From positions 1,020,501 to 1,084,500 of the forward strand of contig NZ_CP060713.1 in the NCBI RefSeq assembly GCF_014395785.1: 64,000 bases of DNA, given 5' to 3'. Shown in pieces: positions 45,453 to 55,290 of this stretch. The notes beneath the pieces were generated by a model. It was not told the origin of the DNA. It worked only from the letters and a program-made list of their open reading frames with translations, and did no database searches. Source of the DNA: Nocardioides mesophilus (GTDB lineage Bacteria; Actinomycetota; Actinomycetes; Propionibacteriales; Nocardioidaceae). Numbering within the stretch: position 1 is the stretch's first letter; each line of letters opens with the position of its first letter. The translations under genes and the position numbers were made by a program.

Positions 45453-48361
45453 GTGAGCCCGCACCCGCACCGGCTCCGGGACCTGCCTGCCCTGGTCCTG
45501 GGGCTCGTGCTGCTGACGGCGCAGCTGACGTCGCTCACCGCCTCCGCCGCCGCGGCCGACGAGCCCGGCGGAGCGGCCGCCTTCCCGGTCGCCCCCAGCC
45601 CGGCGACGCGCACCGACCTCCCCGGGCTGTACGTCGTCACCCTCGTCGGCCGGTCCGCGGCCACCGACCCGTCCACCCGGCCGGCGCCCGGGGAGCGGTT
45701 CGACCGCACCCGTGCCGCCGTGACCCGGCTGCGCGGGCGCCTGCTGGCGCGCCAGGACCGCCTGCTCGCGCGGGTCGGCGACCCCGAGGTGGCCTACCGC
45801 TACACCACCGCGCTCGACGGCTTCGCCGCCTTCCTCGACGAGGGCCAGGTCAAGGCGCTGCGCAGGATGCCCCAGGTGCTGCTCGTCGAGCGCAGCACCA
45901 CCCACCGCACCGACGGCGACACCGGCGGCTATCTCGGCCTCGACGGCCGCGACGGCGTCTGGGCCGCGGCCGGCGGCCCCGACCGGGCCGGCCGGCGCAC
46001 CGTGATCGGGGTGGTCGACACCGGCCTCTGGCCCGACAACGCCGCGTTCGCCGGTCTCCCGCAGCGCCGCCCCGGCGTCTCGCCCGCGCTGCCCGGCTTC
46101 CACGGCGCCTGCGCCCCGCGGAGCAGTGGTCGCCGGAGGACTGCAACGACAAGCTGGTCTCGGCCCGCTGGTTCGTGCGTGGCTTCGGCGCCGACGCGGT
46201 GGCCAGCACCGAGCTGCTCTCGGCCCGTGACAGCACCGGGCACGGGTCGCACGCGGCCTCCACCGCCGCCGGCGAGGAGGACGTCACCGCGGTCATCGAC
46301 GGCCGCGGCTTCGGCTCCGGGTCCGGGGTCGCTCCCGCCGCGCACCTCGCGGTCTACAAGGCGTGCTGGACCGCCCCCGACCCGGTCGACGACGGCTGCA
46401 GCACCGCCGACCTGGTGGCCGCCGTCGACGCGGCGGTGGCCGACGGCGTCGACGTGCTCAGCTACTCCGTCGAGGGCAGCGCCGACCCGGTGGACTCCGT
46501 GGGCCTGGCCTTCCTCGGCGCCGCCTCCGCCAACGTCTTCGTGGCCGCCTCGGCCGGCAACGACGGGCCGGCGGCGGGGACCGTCGGCAACACCTCGCCG
46601 TGGGTGACCACCGTGGGCGCCAGCACCCACCGGCTCCGCCAGGGCGGCGTGGTGCTGGGCGACGGCACCGTGCTGGTCGGCGCGATGGTCGGCGACCGGT
46701 CGGTGCCCTCCAGCCGCGTGGTGCGCGGTGCGGACGTCCCCGCTCCGGCGGCCACCGGTGCCCAGGCGCGGGTCTGCGCGCTCGGCTCGCTCGACGCGGC
46801 GCTCGTCCAGGACCGGGTGGTGGTCTGCGAGCGAGGCCGCACCCCGCGGGTGGAGAAGTCCGCCGCGGTCTCCCGGGCCGGCGGCGCCGCGATGGTGCTG
46901 GTCAACTCCGCGGCCGGGCCCGGGGACGTCGAGGCGGACGTGCACGCCGTCCCCACCGTCCACCTCGCCGTCGCCGACGCGGTCCGGCTGGCGGCGTACC
47001 TCGACCGGGCCGGTGAGCGGGCCCGGGTCGCGCTCGACCCCGACGCCGCCGAGGACGAGCCGGTGCCCACCGTCGCGCCGTTCTCCGGGCGCGGCCCGGT
47101 GGCCGGCGGCGACGTGCTCAAGCCCGACCTGACCGCCCCCGGAGTCGGGGTCGTCGGCGCCGTCGCCCCACCGTCGGACGACGGCCGGCTGTGGGACCTG
47201 CGCTCCGGGACCTCGGTGAGCGCTCCCCACGTCGCCGGGCTCGCGGCGCTCCTGCACGGCCTGCACCCGACGTGGTCCCCCAGCCGGCTGCACTCGGCGA
47301 TGAGCACCACCGCGCAGCAGCTGGCCGGCGACGCCGGGCCGTTCGCGGTCGGCTCCGGCCAGGTGCTGCCGCGCGACTCGCTGGACCCGGGGCTGGTGCT
47401 GGACGTGCCGGCCGCCGCGTGGCGTCGCTACGCCGCCGGCGAGCTCGCCGGCCAGGATCTGAACCTGCCCTCCGTCTCGGTGCCGCGGCTGGTGGGCAGC
47501 ACCACGCTGGTGCGCCGGCTCACCCACGTGGGCGCCCGACCCGAGACCTACACCGCCTCGGTCGCCGGGCTCGGCGGCCTCGACGTCCGCGTCGCGCCCG
47601 CCACCCTCACCCTGCAACCGGGACAGAGCCGTCGGGTGCGGATCACCCTGACCGCGACCTCGGCCGCCCCGGCCACCGGCTTCGCCACCGGCAGCCTGCG
47701 CTGGACGGGCGCCCGCCACGAGGCGCGGCTGCCGGTCGTGGTGCGCACGGCATCGGTCGCGGCGCCGCAGCAGGTCGTCGCCGAACGTGACTCCGGCTCC
47801 GTCGCGGTGCGCGCCCGCTCCGGCGCCGGACGCGCCGTGCAGGTCCGCTCCGGCGGCCTGGTGCCCGCCCGGCCGGTGGGCCTCACCCTCCGCCCGGGCA
47901 GCTTCGACGAGCGGGACCCGCAGGTGGACCAGGACACCTTCGCCACCTCGGTGCACGTGCCGGCCGGGACCGAGGCGGTCCGCATCGAGCTCGACGGGGA
48001 CAGCGCGCAGGACGACGGCGACCTCTACCTGTTCCGGGGCCGGCAGCTGGTCGCCTCCTCGGCGACCCCGGCCGCCGACGCGGAGGTCACCCTGGCCTCG
48101 CCCCCGCCCGGCGACTACACGCTCTACGTGCACGCGGCGGCGAGCGGCGACCGGTCGACGACCACGGGGCGGCTGCTGACCTGGGTGGTGCCCGAGACCG
48201 GTGGCACCCCGTTGGAGCTGCAGCAGCCCGGCGACCCGACCGGTCCGGGCGGCCGGATCGACTACGCCGCCTCCTGGCGCGACCTCGACCCCACCCAGGA
48301 CTGGCTGGCCGTGGTCGGCTACTCCGGCTCCGACGAGCAGACCCTCCTGCGCGTCGAGTGA
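45453..48361 (+). pseudogene. Secreted subtilisin-like peptidase (S8) broken by one frameshift
   Basis: Reading from GTG 45453: signal peptide (about 1-36), I9 propeptide (GLYVVTLVGRS; RRMPQVLLVERS) and the Asp motif VIGVVDTGLWPDN (D189). Near 46112-46120 the frame breaks; one extra base restores GACAPAEQWSPEDC. The other frame continues with HGSHAAS (H264), a PA insert (about 410-510), GTSVSAPHVAGLAALL (S588), an Fn3-like domain and a PPC-like end, about 969 aa in all. Apart from the one base it is complete. It may be a real recent frameshift or a sequencing error in a GC run; neither half has the full triad. Confidence 0.85.
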
Positions 48362-48394
48362 GCCCGGTCGGCCCGGGTGTCCTCCCGGCCCGCC

Positions 48395-50011
48395 TCAGCC
48401 CAGGCCCAGCCGGCGCGCGGACTCCTCGCGCATCTCCACCTTGCGGATCTTGCCGGTGACCGTCATCGGGAACTCGTCGACCACCAGCACGTAGCGCGGG
48501 ATCTTGTAGTGCGCCAGCTTGTCGGTGGCGAAGGCGCGGACCGCGTCCGCGTCCAGCGGCTCGGCGCCCTCCTTCAGCCTCACCCAGGCGCACAGCTCCT
48601 CGCCGTACCGCTCGTCGGGGACCCCGACCACCTGGACGTCCTCGACGTCGGGGTGGGTGTAGAGGAACTCCTCGATCTCGCGCGGGTAGATGTTCTCGCC
48701 GCCGCGGATCACCATGTCCTTGATCCGCCCGACGATGTTGCAGTAGCCGTCCTCGCGCATCACCGCGAGGTCGCCGGTGTGCATCCACCCGTCGGGGTCG
48801 ATCGCCTCGGCCGTCTTCTCCGGGTCCTGCCAGTAGCCGAGCATCACCGAGTAGCCGCGGGTGCAGAACTCCCCGGTCTCCCCGCGCTCCACGGTCTCCC
48901 CCGTCACCGGGTCGACCACCTTGATCTCGACGTGCGGGTGCGCGCGGCCGATCGTGGCGGTACGCCGGTCCAGGTCGTCGTCGCTGCGGGTCTGGCACGA
49001 CACCGGGGAGGTCTCGGTCATCCCGTAGGCGATCGACACCTCGGCCATGTTCATGTCCCCGATGCACCGCTTCATCACCTCGACCGGGCAGATGGAGCCG
49101 GCCATCACCCCGGTCCGCAGGGTCGACAGGTCGAAGCCGGCGAAGTCGGGATGGTTCTGCATCGCGATGAACATCGTCGGTACGCCGTACACCCCCGTGC
49201 AGCGCTCGTCCTGGACCGCCCGCAGGGTCGCGGCGGGGTCGAAGCCGGGGGCCGGGATCACCATCGCGGCGCCGTGCGAGGTGCAGCCGAGGTTGCCCAT
49301 CACCATCCCGAAGCAGTGGTAGAAGGGCACCGGGATGCACAGCCGGTCCTGCTCGGTGAAGTTGATCAGCTCGGTGGTGAAGAAGCCGTTGTTGAGGATG
49401 TTGCGGTGCGACAGCGTCGCCCCCTTCGGGAACCCGGTGGTCCCCGAGGTGTACTGGATGTTGATCGGGTCGGTGTTGCGCAGCGTCGCCAGGCGTTCGG
49501 GGACCGCGTCCGACGGGAGGCCCTCGCCCTGGGCGACCAGGTCCTCCCAGTCGCCGGCGCCGAGGAACACCACCCGCTCCAGCGCGGTCGCCTCCTCGCG
49601 GACCTGCCCGACCATCGACCGGTAGTCGCTGCTCTTGAACTCGGTCGCGGACACGAGCATCCGCATCCCGGACTGGTTGAGGGCGTAGGCCAGCTCGTGG
49701 GTGCGGTAGGACGGGTTGACGTTGACGAGGATCGCGCCGACCTTGGCGGTGGCGTACTGGGTGATCGTCCACTCCGCGCAGTTCGGGGACCAGATGCCGA
49801 CCCGGTCGCCCTTGGCGATCCCGGCCGCGATCAGGCCCCGTGCCATCGCGTCGACGTCGCGGTCGAGCTCGGCGTAGGTCCACCGCCGCCCGGTGGCCAC
49901 CTCGACGAGCGCCTCCCGGTCCGCGTGCTCACGGGCGATGCGGGCGAAGTTGTCGCCGATCGTCTCCTCGATCAGCGCGGGACTGGTCTCTCCGGCGGCG
50001 TAGGACTCCAT
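48395..50011 (-). CDS. AMP-binding fatty acyl-CoA synthetase
   Basis: 538 aa from ATG 50011, 12 residues into the open frame. P-loop motif [31 protein letters not shown] (A5), [19 protein letters not shown] (A7) and [20 protein letters not shown] (A8), with the catalytic Lys in [11 protein letters not shown]. This matches the bacterial medium/long-chain FadD-like acyl-CoA ligases. It activates free fatty acids in two steps through an acyl-adenylate. Confidence 0.93.
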   Translation of the reverse strand: MESYAAGETSPALIEETIGDNFARIAREHADREALVEVATGRRWTYAELDRDVDAMARGLIAAGIAKGDRVGIWSPNCAEWTITQYATAKVGAILVNVNPSYRTHELAYALNQSGMRMLVSATEFKSSDYRSMVGQVREEATALERVVFLGAGDWEDLVAQGEGLPSDAVPERLATLRNTDPINIQYTSGTTGFPKGATLSHRNILNNGFFTTELINFTEQDRLCIPVPFYHCFGMVMGNLGCTSHGAAMVIPAPGFDPAATLRAVQDERCTGVYGVPTMFIAMQNHPDFAGFDLSTLRTGVMAGSICPVEVMKRCIGDMNMAEVSIAYGMTETSPVSCQTRSDDDLDRRTATIGRAHPHVEIKVVDPVTGETVERGETGEFCTRGYSVMLGYWQDPEKTAEAIDPDGWMHTGDLAVMREDGYCNIVGRIKDMVIRGGENIYPREIEEFLYTHPDVEDVQVVGVPDERYGEELCAWVRLKEGAEPLDADAVRAFATDKLAHYKIPRYVLVVDEFPMTVTGKIRKVEMREESARRLGLG

Positions 50012-50268
50012 GCCCCGGAGGCTAGCCATCCCGGCGGCCGGCGTCACCGTCTTCGCCTGACCCGGGTGCGGCTCCCCTGCCCCCGACGACGGCGTGCGTC
50101 CCGGCGCCGGGACCCGACGGGGTTTCCGCGCCGGTCCAGACCGCGGCGGAACCTTTGCCGGGACGGACCCATCCGAGACGCAGCGGTGCCCGAAAGGGAG
50201 TCAAGAGCTGGAACCCAGCTGCGCACGGGCGGAGGACCCGGGCGCAGCGACGACCCGAGGAGATCCCC

Positions 50269-50910
50269 ATGCGACACCGCCTGACCTCTCGTTCCACCGC
50301 ACGTGCCACCGCCATCGGTGCGGCGCTGACCCTGGCCGCCGGAGCCGCCCTGAGCGCCGCGCCGGCCCAGGCCGCGGACAACACCAGCCTCGCCGAGGTG
50401 CTGGCCGCCGACGGCAACCACTTCGACCGCAACTGGGACGACTTCGACGTCGTCGAGCGCGCTGTGCTGAAGGTGCTCAGCGAGAAGCCGGACAGCGCCG
50501 TCGGGGTGCTGGCCGACCCGGACGTGGCGCTCACCGCGTTCGTGCCCACCGACCGGGCGTTCCGCAGGCTGGTGGCGGACCTCACCGGCGTGCAGAAGCC
50601 GTTCGAGCGCGGGGTGTGGAGCACCGCCAAGACCCTCGGCGTGGACACCCTCGAGACGGTGCTGCTCTACCACGTGGTGCCGGGGAGCACGATCAAGTAC
50701 TCCCAGGCCCTCGGCGCCGACGGGGCCGAGCTCACCACGGCGCAGGGCGGGAAGGTCACCGTCCAGGTCCGCAACCACCGGGTGCGGCTGGCCGACCTCG
50801 ACCGCGACGACCGCAACGCCCGGGTGATCCCGGCGCTGCGCAACATCAACAAGGGCAACCCGCAGATCGCCCACGGGGTCGACGAGGTGCTCCGCCCGGC
50901 CAACCTCTGA
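50269..50910 (+). CDS. Secreted fasciclin-domain protein
   Basis: 213 aa from ATG 50269 with GAGGAG 5 bp upstream. The Sec signal ends in LSAAPAQAADN. The rest is one FAS1 domain: VALTAFVPTDRAFRRLVADL (H1 motif) and VLLYHVVPGSTIKYSQAL (H2 region with YH), ending in INKGNPQIAHGVDEVLRP. FAS1 proteins act in adhesion at the surface. No membrane anchor or sortase motif follows. A hairpin terminator ends the gene. Confidence 0.9.
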   Translation: MRHRLTSRSTARATAIGAALTLAAGAALSAAPAQAADNTSLAEVLAADGNHFDRNWDDFDVVERAVLKVLSEKPDSAVGVLADPDVALTAFVPTDRAFRRLVADLTGVQKPFERGVWSTAKTLGVDTLETVLLYHVVPGSTIKYSQALGADGAELTTAQGGKVTVQVRNHRVRLADLDRDDRNARVIPALRNINKGNPQIAHGVDEVLRPANL

Positions 50911-50926
50911 GGCACGCCGCACCTGC

Positions 50927-50958
50927 GGGCGGGACCGCTGCACCAGGCGGTCCCGCCC
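50927..50958. terminator. Bidirectional terminator between convergent genes
   Basis: A 12-bp perfect stem, GGGCGGGACCGC (50927-50938) with GCGGTCCCGCCC (50947-50958), and an 8-nt loop, lie exactly between the fasciclin stop (50910) and the permease stop (50960). Confidence 0.75.
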
Positions 50959-50959
50959 G

Positions 50960-51778
50960 TCAGGCGTCGCGGCGGGAGAACAACGAGGCGCTGGCGACCA
51001 TCGCCACGACGGTGACCCCGCCGAAGACGAGCAGTCCACCGACCCAGGTCAGCGGCGAGCCGAACAGCGTGTCGCCGGGCGCGAAGACCGTGTCGCTGTT
51101 GATCCGGTTGCCGGCGCTGAACGGCAGGAACCGGGGCAGCTCGGCATGGTCGTTCAGACCGGGGACGATGAAGAACATCAGCTGGATGATGTTCTCGATC
51201 GCCAGCGGCCAGATGAACAGGAACACCAGCGCGGCGGTCTGGTTGCGCACCAGCGCGGTGAACGCCATCGCCAGGCAGGACAGCACGACGGCGTACAGCA
51301 CCGCCCGGAGCAGCCCCTGCCAGGTCTCGCCGGTGAAGATCGCGACGTCGAGCCCGCTGAGGAACAGCCAGCCGACCACGGTGGCGAGCAGGTAGCAGGC
51401 GAGCACGGTGACCGCGACCCAGACCGAGGTGACGACGTACTTCGCCACCCACACGGTCGGCCGGGAGGGCAGCGCGGTCAGGGTCGCCCGGATCATTCCG
51501 TGGCGGTACTCGTGCCCCCAGCCGAGGATCCCGATCATCGCCAGCAGGTAGGCGATGAAGTACGGCGCGCCGGCCCGGGCGAACTGCGTGCCGAGCCACG
51601 GGCCGATCTCGCGCAGGTCCTCCGGCGAGGGCCCCTCGGCGGTGCCGAAGGTGGCCCGCATCGCCCAGGACACCGCGATCGAGACCAGCAGCGCGAAGAG
51701 CAGCGCGATCCCGGTCAGCCAGTAGGTGGAGCGCACCGTGCGGATCCGCACCCACTCGTAGCGCAGGGCGTCGGTCAC
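50960..51778 (-). CDS. ABC-2-type transporter permease
   Basis: 272 aa from GTG 51778 (MTDALRYEWVRIRTVRSTYW). Six helices; VGWGHEYRHGMIRATLTALP-like stretch (GHEYRHGMIRATLTALPSR) is the signature of ABC-2/NatB-like exporters. It overlaps the ATPase stop by 4 bp. Substrate unknown. Confidence 0.88.
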   Translation of the reverse strand: MTDALRYEWVRIRTVRSTYWLTGIALLFALLVSIAVSWAMRATFGTAEGPSPEDLREIGPWLGTQFARAGAPYFIAYLLAMIGILGWGHEYRHGMIRATLTALPSRPTVWVAKYVVTSVWVAVTVLACYLLATVVGWLFLSGLDVAIFTGETWQGLLRAVLYAVVLSCLAMAFTALVRNQTAALVFLFIWPLAIENIIQLMFFIVPGLNDHAELPRFLPFSAGNRINSDTVFAPGDTLFGSPLTWVGGLLVFGGVTVVAMVASASLFSRRDA

Positions 51779-52773
51779 TGCTGGTCCTCCCCGTAGCGGG
51801 CGGTGGTCGAGGAGTCGGTGGCGGCACCGGCCGGCGGCGGAGCCCCCGGGTCGTCTCCGACGGGCGCGACGACGGCGTGGTACTCCTGCGACGCCTCGGT
51901 GGCCTCGAGGAAGGCCTCCTCCAGGGTCGCGGTGCGCGGCGCGAGCTCGTGCAGCCGGATCGAGGCGTCGAAGGCCACGTCGCCGATCGCCGCGGCGTCC
52001 AGGCCGGTCACCGAGAGCAGCCCCGGCTCGAGCGCCTCGACCTGTGCCCCACGGCCGCGCAGCGCCTCGGCCAGCTCGGTCGCCTGCGGGCTGCGGGCCA
52101 GCACCGAGTTGTGCCGCGAGGACTTCACGAAGTCGCCGATCGGGCCGCTGGCGATCAGCCGGCCGCGGCCGATGACCACCAGCTCGTCGGCCATCAGCGC
52201 CATCTCGGAGAGCAGGTGGCTGGAGACGAACACCGACCGGCCGGACGCCGCGAAGCTCTTCAGCAGCTCGCGGATCCACTGGATCCCCTGCGGGTCCAGG
52301 CCGTTGGCCGGCTCGTCGAGGATCAGCGTGTGCGGGTCGCCGAGCAGCGCGGCGGCGAGCCCGAGCCGCTGCCCCATGCCGAGGGAGAAGGTGCGCGGCT
52401 TGCCGCGGGCGACCGAGGCCAGGCCGAGCTGCTCGAGCACCTCGTCGACCCGGCTCACCGGGATCGCGTTCGCGGCGGCGAGCATCCGGAGGTGGTTGCG
52501 GGCGCGGCGGGTCGGGTGGAACGGCTTGGCCTCGAGCAGCGCGCCGACATGGCGCATCGGGTGGTGCAGCGACGTGAACGGCACCCCGTCGAAGGTGGTG
52601 GTGCCGGCGCCGCGGTCCAGGCCGAGCATCAGCCGCATCGTCGTGGACTTGCCGGCCCCGTTCGGACCGAGGAAGCCGGTCACGCTTCCCGGGTGCACCT
52701 CGAACGACAGGTCGCTGACGGCCGGCTTCCCGCCGTACGTCTTCGCGAGCCCCCGGGCCTCGATCACCGCCAT
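51775..52773 (-). CDS. ABC exporter ATP-binding protein
   Basis: 332 aa from ATG 52773. Walker A GPNGAGKST, signature FSLGMGQRLGLAAALL, Walker B LILDEPANGLD, switch His VFVSSHLLSEM, then a 90-residue C-terminal extension ending in a Pro/Ala-rich acidic tail. An in-frame ATG at 52782 adds three residues. It serves the coupled ABC-2 permease; such pairs export peptides, antibiotics or lipids. Confidence 0.9.
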   Translation of the reverse strand: MAVIEARGLAKTYGGKPAVSDLSFEVHPGSVTGFLGPNGAGKSTTMRLMLGLDRGAGTTTFDGVPFTSLHHPMRHVGALLEAKPFHPTRRARNHLRMLAAANAIPVSRVDEVLEQLGLASVARGKPRTFSLGMGQRLGLAAALLGDPHTLILDEPANGLDPQGIQWIRELLKSFAASGRSVFVSSHLLSEMALMADELVVIGRGRLIASGPIGDFVKSSRHNSVLARSPQATELAEALRGRGAQVEALEPGLLSVTGLDAAAIGDVAFDASIRLHELAPRTATLEEAFLEATEASQEYHAVVAPVGDDPGAPPPAGAATDSSTTARYGEDQQ

Positions 52774-52866
52774 GCGCGCCATCCTGTCAGCAAGCACGGC
52801 GGTGCCGCGGGACCTCGCGGCCCGCGTCGCAGGGTCCCGGAACGCCCGGGCTGTAGCGTGGAGCGG

Positions 52867-55290
52867 ATGTCCACCGCCGCGCCGAGCGCGCCCCGCACCC
52901 TCGCCGACCAGCTCCGTGCCTGGTCCGACGAGCAGCTGACGCGTCTGCTCACCGAGCGCCCGGACCTGGCCAGCCCGGCGCCGCAGGACTCCGCCCAGCT
53001 CGCCTCCCGCGCCGGCACCCGCGCCTCGGTGACCCGGGCCGTGGACCAGCTGACCCGGCTCGAGCTGGTGGTGCTGGACGCCGTCGTCGGCGCCGGCGGT
53101 ACGTCGTCGCCCGGCCTGCTGCGCGAGCAGGTGCACGCCGCGGGGTCGGCGGTCGACGAGGCCCTGGACCGGCTCCGGGCGCTGGCGCTGGTGTGGGGCA
53201 CCGACGACACGCTGCGGGTGGTGAGCGTGGTCCCGGAGGTGCTGGGGACCGGCGTCACCGGGCTCGGCCAGCCGGCCGCGACGCTGCTCGCCGGCTACGG
53301 CCCGGCGCGGGTCGCCGGCCTCGCCCGGGACCTGGGCCTCACCCCCAGCGGCGACCGGCACCGCGACGTCGCCGCGGTGGCGGAGCGGCTCGCCGACCCG
53401 GCGCTCGTCGAGGAGCTCGTGGCCGAGCTGGACCCGCAGGCGCGGGCCATCCTCGACCACCTCGAGCGGGAGGGCCGCGACGGCAGCGTCGAGTCCACCG
53501 ACCGGGCGCTGCAGCGCGGCGCGGCGGGCCCTCCGGTCGACCAGCTCCTCGCCCGCGGCCTGCTGGTGGCCCGCGACCGCCGGCACGTCGCCGTCCCCCG
53601 GGAGGTCGCCATGGGCCTGCGCGGTGGCCGCACCACCCGCGAGCCGGTCGACGACGTCCCGGCGCTCGCGACGGCACCGCGGGACGCGGCCCTGGTCGAC
53701 CGGGCCGCCGCCGGTGCGGCGTTCGAGCTGGTCCGCCACGTCGAGCTGCTGCTCGAGCACTGGGGCACCCAGCCGCCCGGCGCGCTGCGCACCGGCGGCC
53801 TCGGGGTCCGGGAGCTGAAGGCCGCCGCCGAGCTGATGCACGTCGGGGAGCGGGTCGCCGCGCTGCTGGTCGAGGTCGCGCACGCGGCGGGACTGCTGGC
53901 GACCGGCGCCACCGAGGACCAGGACGCCGCCTGGCTGCCCACGGACGCCTTCGACGTGTGGAGCGCCGGGTCCGCCGCGGACCGGTGGCACCGGTTGGCG
54001 CACGCCTGGCTGGAGAGCCCGCGGCTCAGCGGGCTGGTGGGCAGCCGGCGCGACGGCAAGCCGGTCAACGCGCTCGTCCCCGACCTCGAGCGCGGCTGGC
54101 TGCCCGAGACCCGCTGGAGCGCGCTCGCCGAGCTCGCCGCGCTGCCGTCCGGCGAGGTGCTGGCCGCGGGGACCGGCGTCTCGTCGCTGGTCGCCCGGCT
54201 GGCGTGGCTGCGCCCGCGGCGACCCCGCTCCCGCGCCGACGCGGTCGGCTGGGCGCTCGAGGAGGCAGCGGTGCTCGGGGTCACCGGGCTGGACGGCCTG
54301 TCGGTCCACGGCCGCGCCCTGCTCGGGGAGGACCCCGCCCACCGCGCCCCGGCGGCGCTGGAGCCGCTGCTGCCCGACCCGGTCGACCACATCCTGCTCC
54401 AGGCCGACCTCACCGCGGTCGCCCCCGGCCCGCTCGAGCGCGACCTGGCCCACCACCTCTCGCTGCTGGCCGACGTCGAGTCCCGCGGCGGTGCGACCGT
54501 CTACCGGTTCACCGCCCGTTCGGTACGCCGGGCGTTCGACTCCGGCTGGTCGGTGGCCGAGGTGCACGCGTTCCTCACCGCCTCGTCCCGGACCCCGGTC
54601 CCGCAGGCGCTCTCCTACCTGGTCGACGACGTGTCCCGGAAGTTCGGCACCATCCGGGCCGGCTCGGCCGAGTCGTTCCTGCGCAGCGACGACGAGGCGG
54701 CCCTGACCGAGCTGGTCCACCACGCCCAGGCGTCCTCGCTGCGGCTGCGGCGGATCGCCCCGACCGTCCTGGTCAGCGACGTCCCGATCGACGTGCTGCT
54801 GCCCCGGCTGCGCGAGCTGGGCGCCTCACCGGTCGTGGAGGCGCCCGACGGCACCGTCCGGCTGGCGCGGCGCGAGGTGCACCGGGCGCGGCCGGAACGG
54901 CTGCGGCCGGCCGGCCCGGACGTCGCGGTCCGCGGGCACCACGACCCGCGCACCGCCGCCCGGGCCGCGGCCCGGGTGGCGGCCACCGTGACCGCGGTGC
55001 GGGCCGGCGACCGGGCGGCACGGAGCCGGCCCGCGCCGGCCGCGGCGGGTGCGCCGGGTGCGGTCGCCCGCAGCACCCCGGCCTCCACGATGGCGGTGCT
55101 GCGCGAGGCCGCGGAGGCCGGCCGGTCGGTGTGGATCGGCTACGTCGACAACCACGGCGCGACCGTGGAACGGGTCGTGGAGCCGCGTCGGGTCGAGGCC
55201 GGCCAGCTGACCGCCTACGACCACCGCAGCGAGGAGCTGCGCAGCTTCGCCGTGCACCGCATCACTGCGGCGCAGGTCGTGCCGGACTGA
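52867..55290 (+). CDS. Helicase-associated protein (XPB-like partner)
   Basis: 807 aa from ATG 52867 (MSTAAPSAPRTLADQLRAWS). No helicase motor motifs. It has several helical repeats (LADPALVEELVAELDPQARA; RFTARSVRRAFDSGWSVAEV) and a C-terminal WYL-like segment (SVWIGYVDNHGATVERVVEP). The actinobacterial helicase-associated family is encoded beside the XPB-type helicase (as Rv0862c beside Rv0861c), here 3 kb downstream. It likely forms a partner complex in DNA repair, inferred from this conserved proximity. Its last 29 bp overlap the convergent GGDEF-EAL gene. Confidence 0.82.
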   Translation: MSTAAPSAPRTLADQLRAWSDEQLTRLLTERPDLASPAPQDSAQLASRAGTRASVTRAVDQLTRLELVVLDAVVGAGGTSSPGLLREQVHAAGSAVDEALDRLRALALVWGTDDTLRVVSVVPEVLGTGVTGLGQPAATLLAGYGPARVAGLARDLGLTPSGDRHRDVAAVAERLADPALVEELVAELDPQARAILDHLEREGRDGSVESTDRALQRGAAGPPVDQLLARGLLVARDRRHVAVPREVAMGLRGGRTTREPVDDVPALATAPRDAALVDRAAAGAAFELVRHVELLLEHWGTQPPGALRTGGLGVRELKAAAELMHVGERVAALLVEVAHAAGLLATGATEDQDAAWLPTDAFDVWSAGSAADRWHRLAHAWLESPRLSGLVGSRRDGKPVNALVPDLERGWLPETRWSALAELAALPSGEVLAAGTGVSSLVARLAWLRPRRPRSRADAVGWALEEAAVLGVTGLDGLSVHGRALLGEDPAHRAPAALEPLLPDPVDHILLQADLTAVAPGPLERDLAHHLSLLADVESRGGATVYRFTARSVRRAFDSGWSVAEVHAFLTASSRTPVPQALSYLVDDVSRKFGTIRAGSAESFLRSDDEAALTELVHHAQASSLRLRRIAPTVLVSDVPIDVLLPRLRELGASPVVEAPDGTVRLARREVHRARPERLRPAGPDVAVRGHHDPRTAARAAARVAATVTAVRAGDRAARSRPAPAAAGAPGAVARSTPASTMAVLREAAEAGRSVWIGYVDNHGATVERVVEPRRVEAGQLTAYDHRSEELRSFAVHRITAAQVVPD

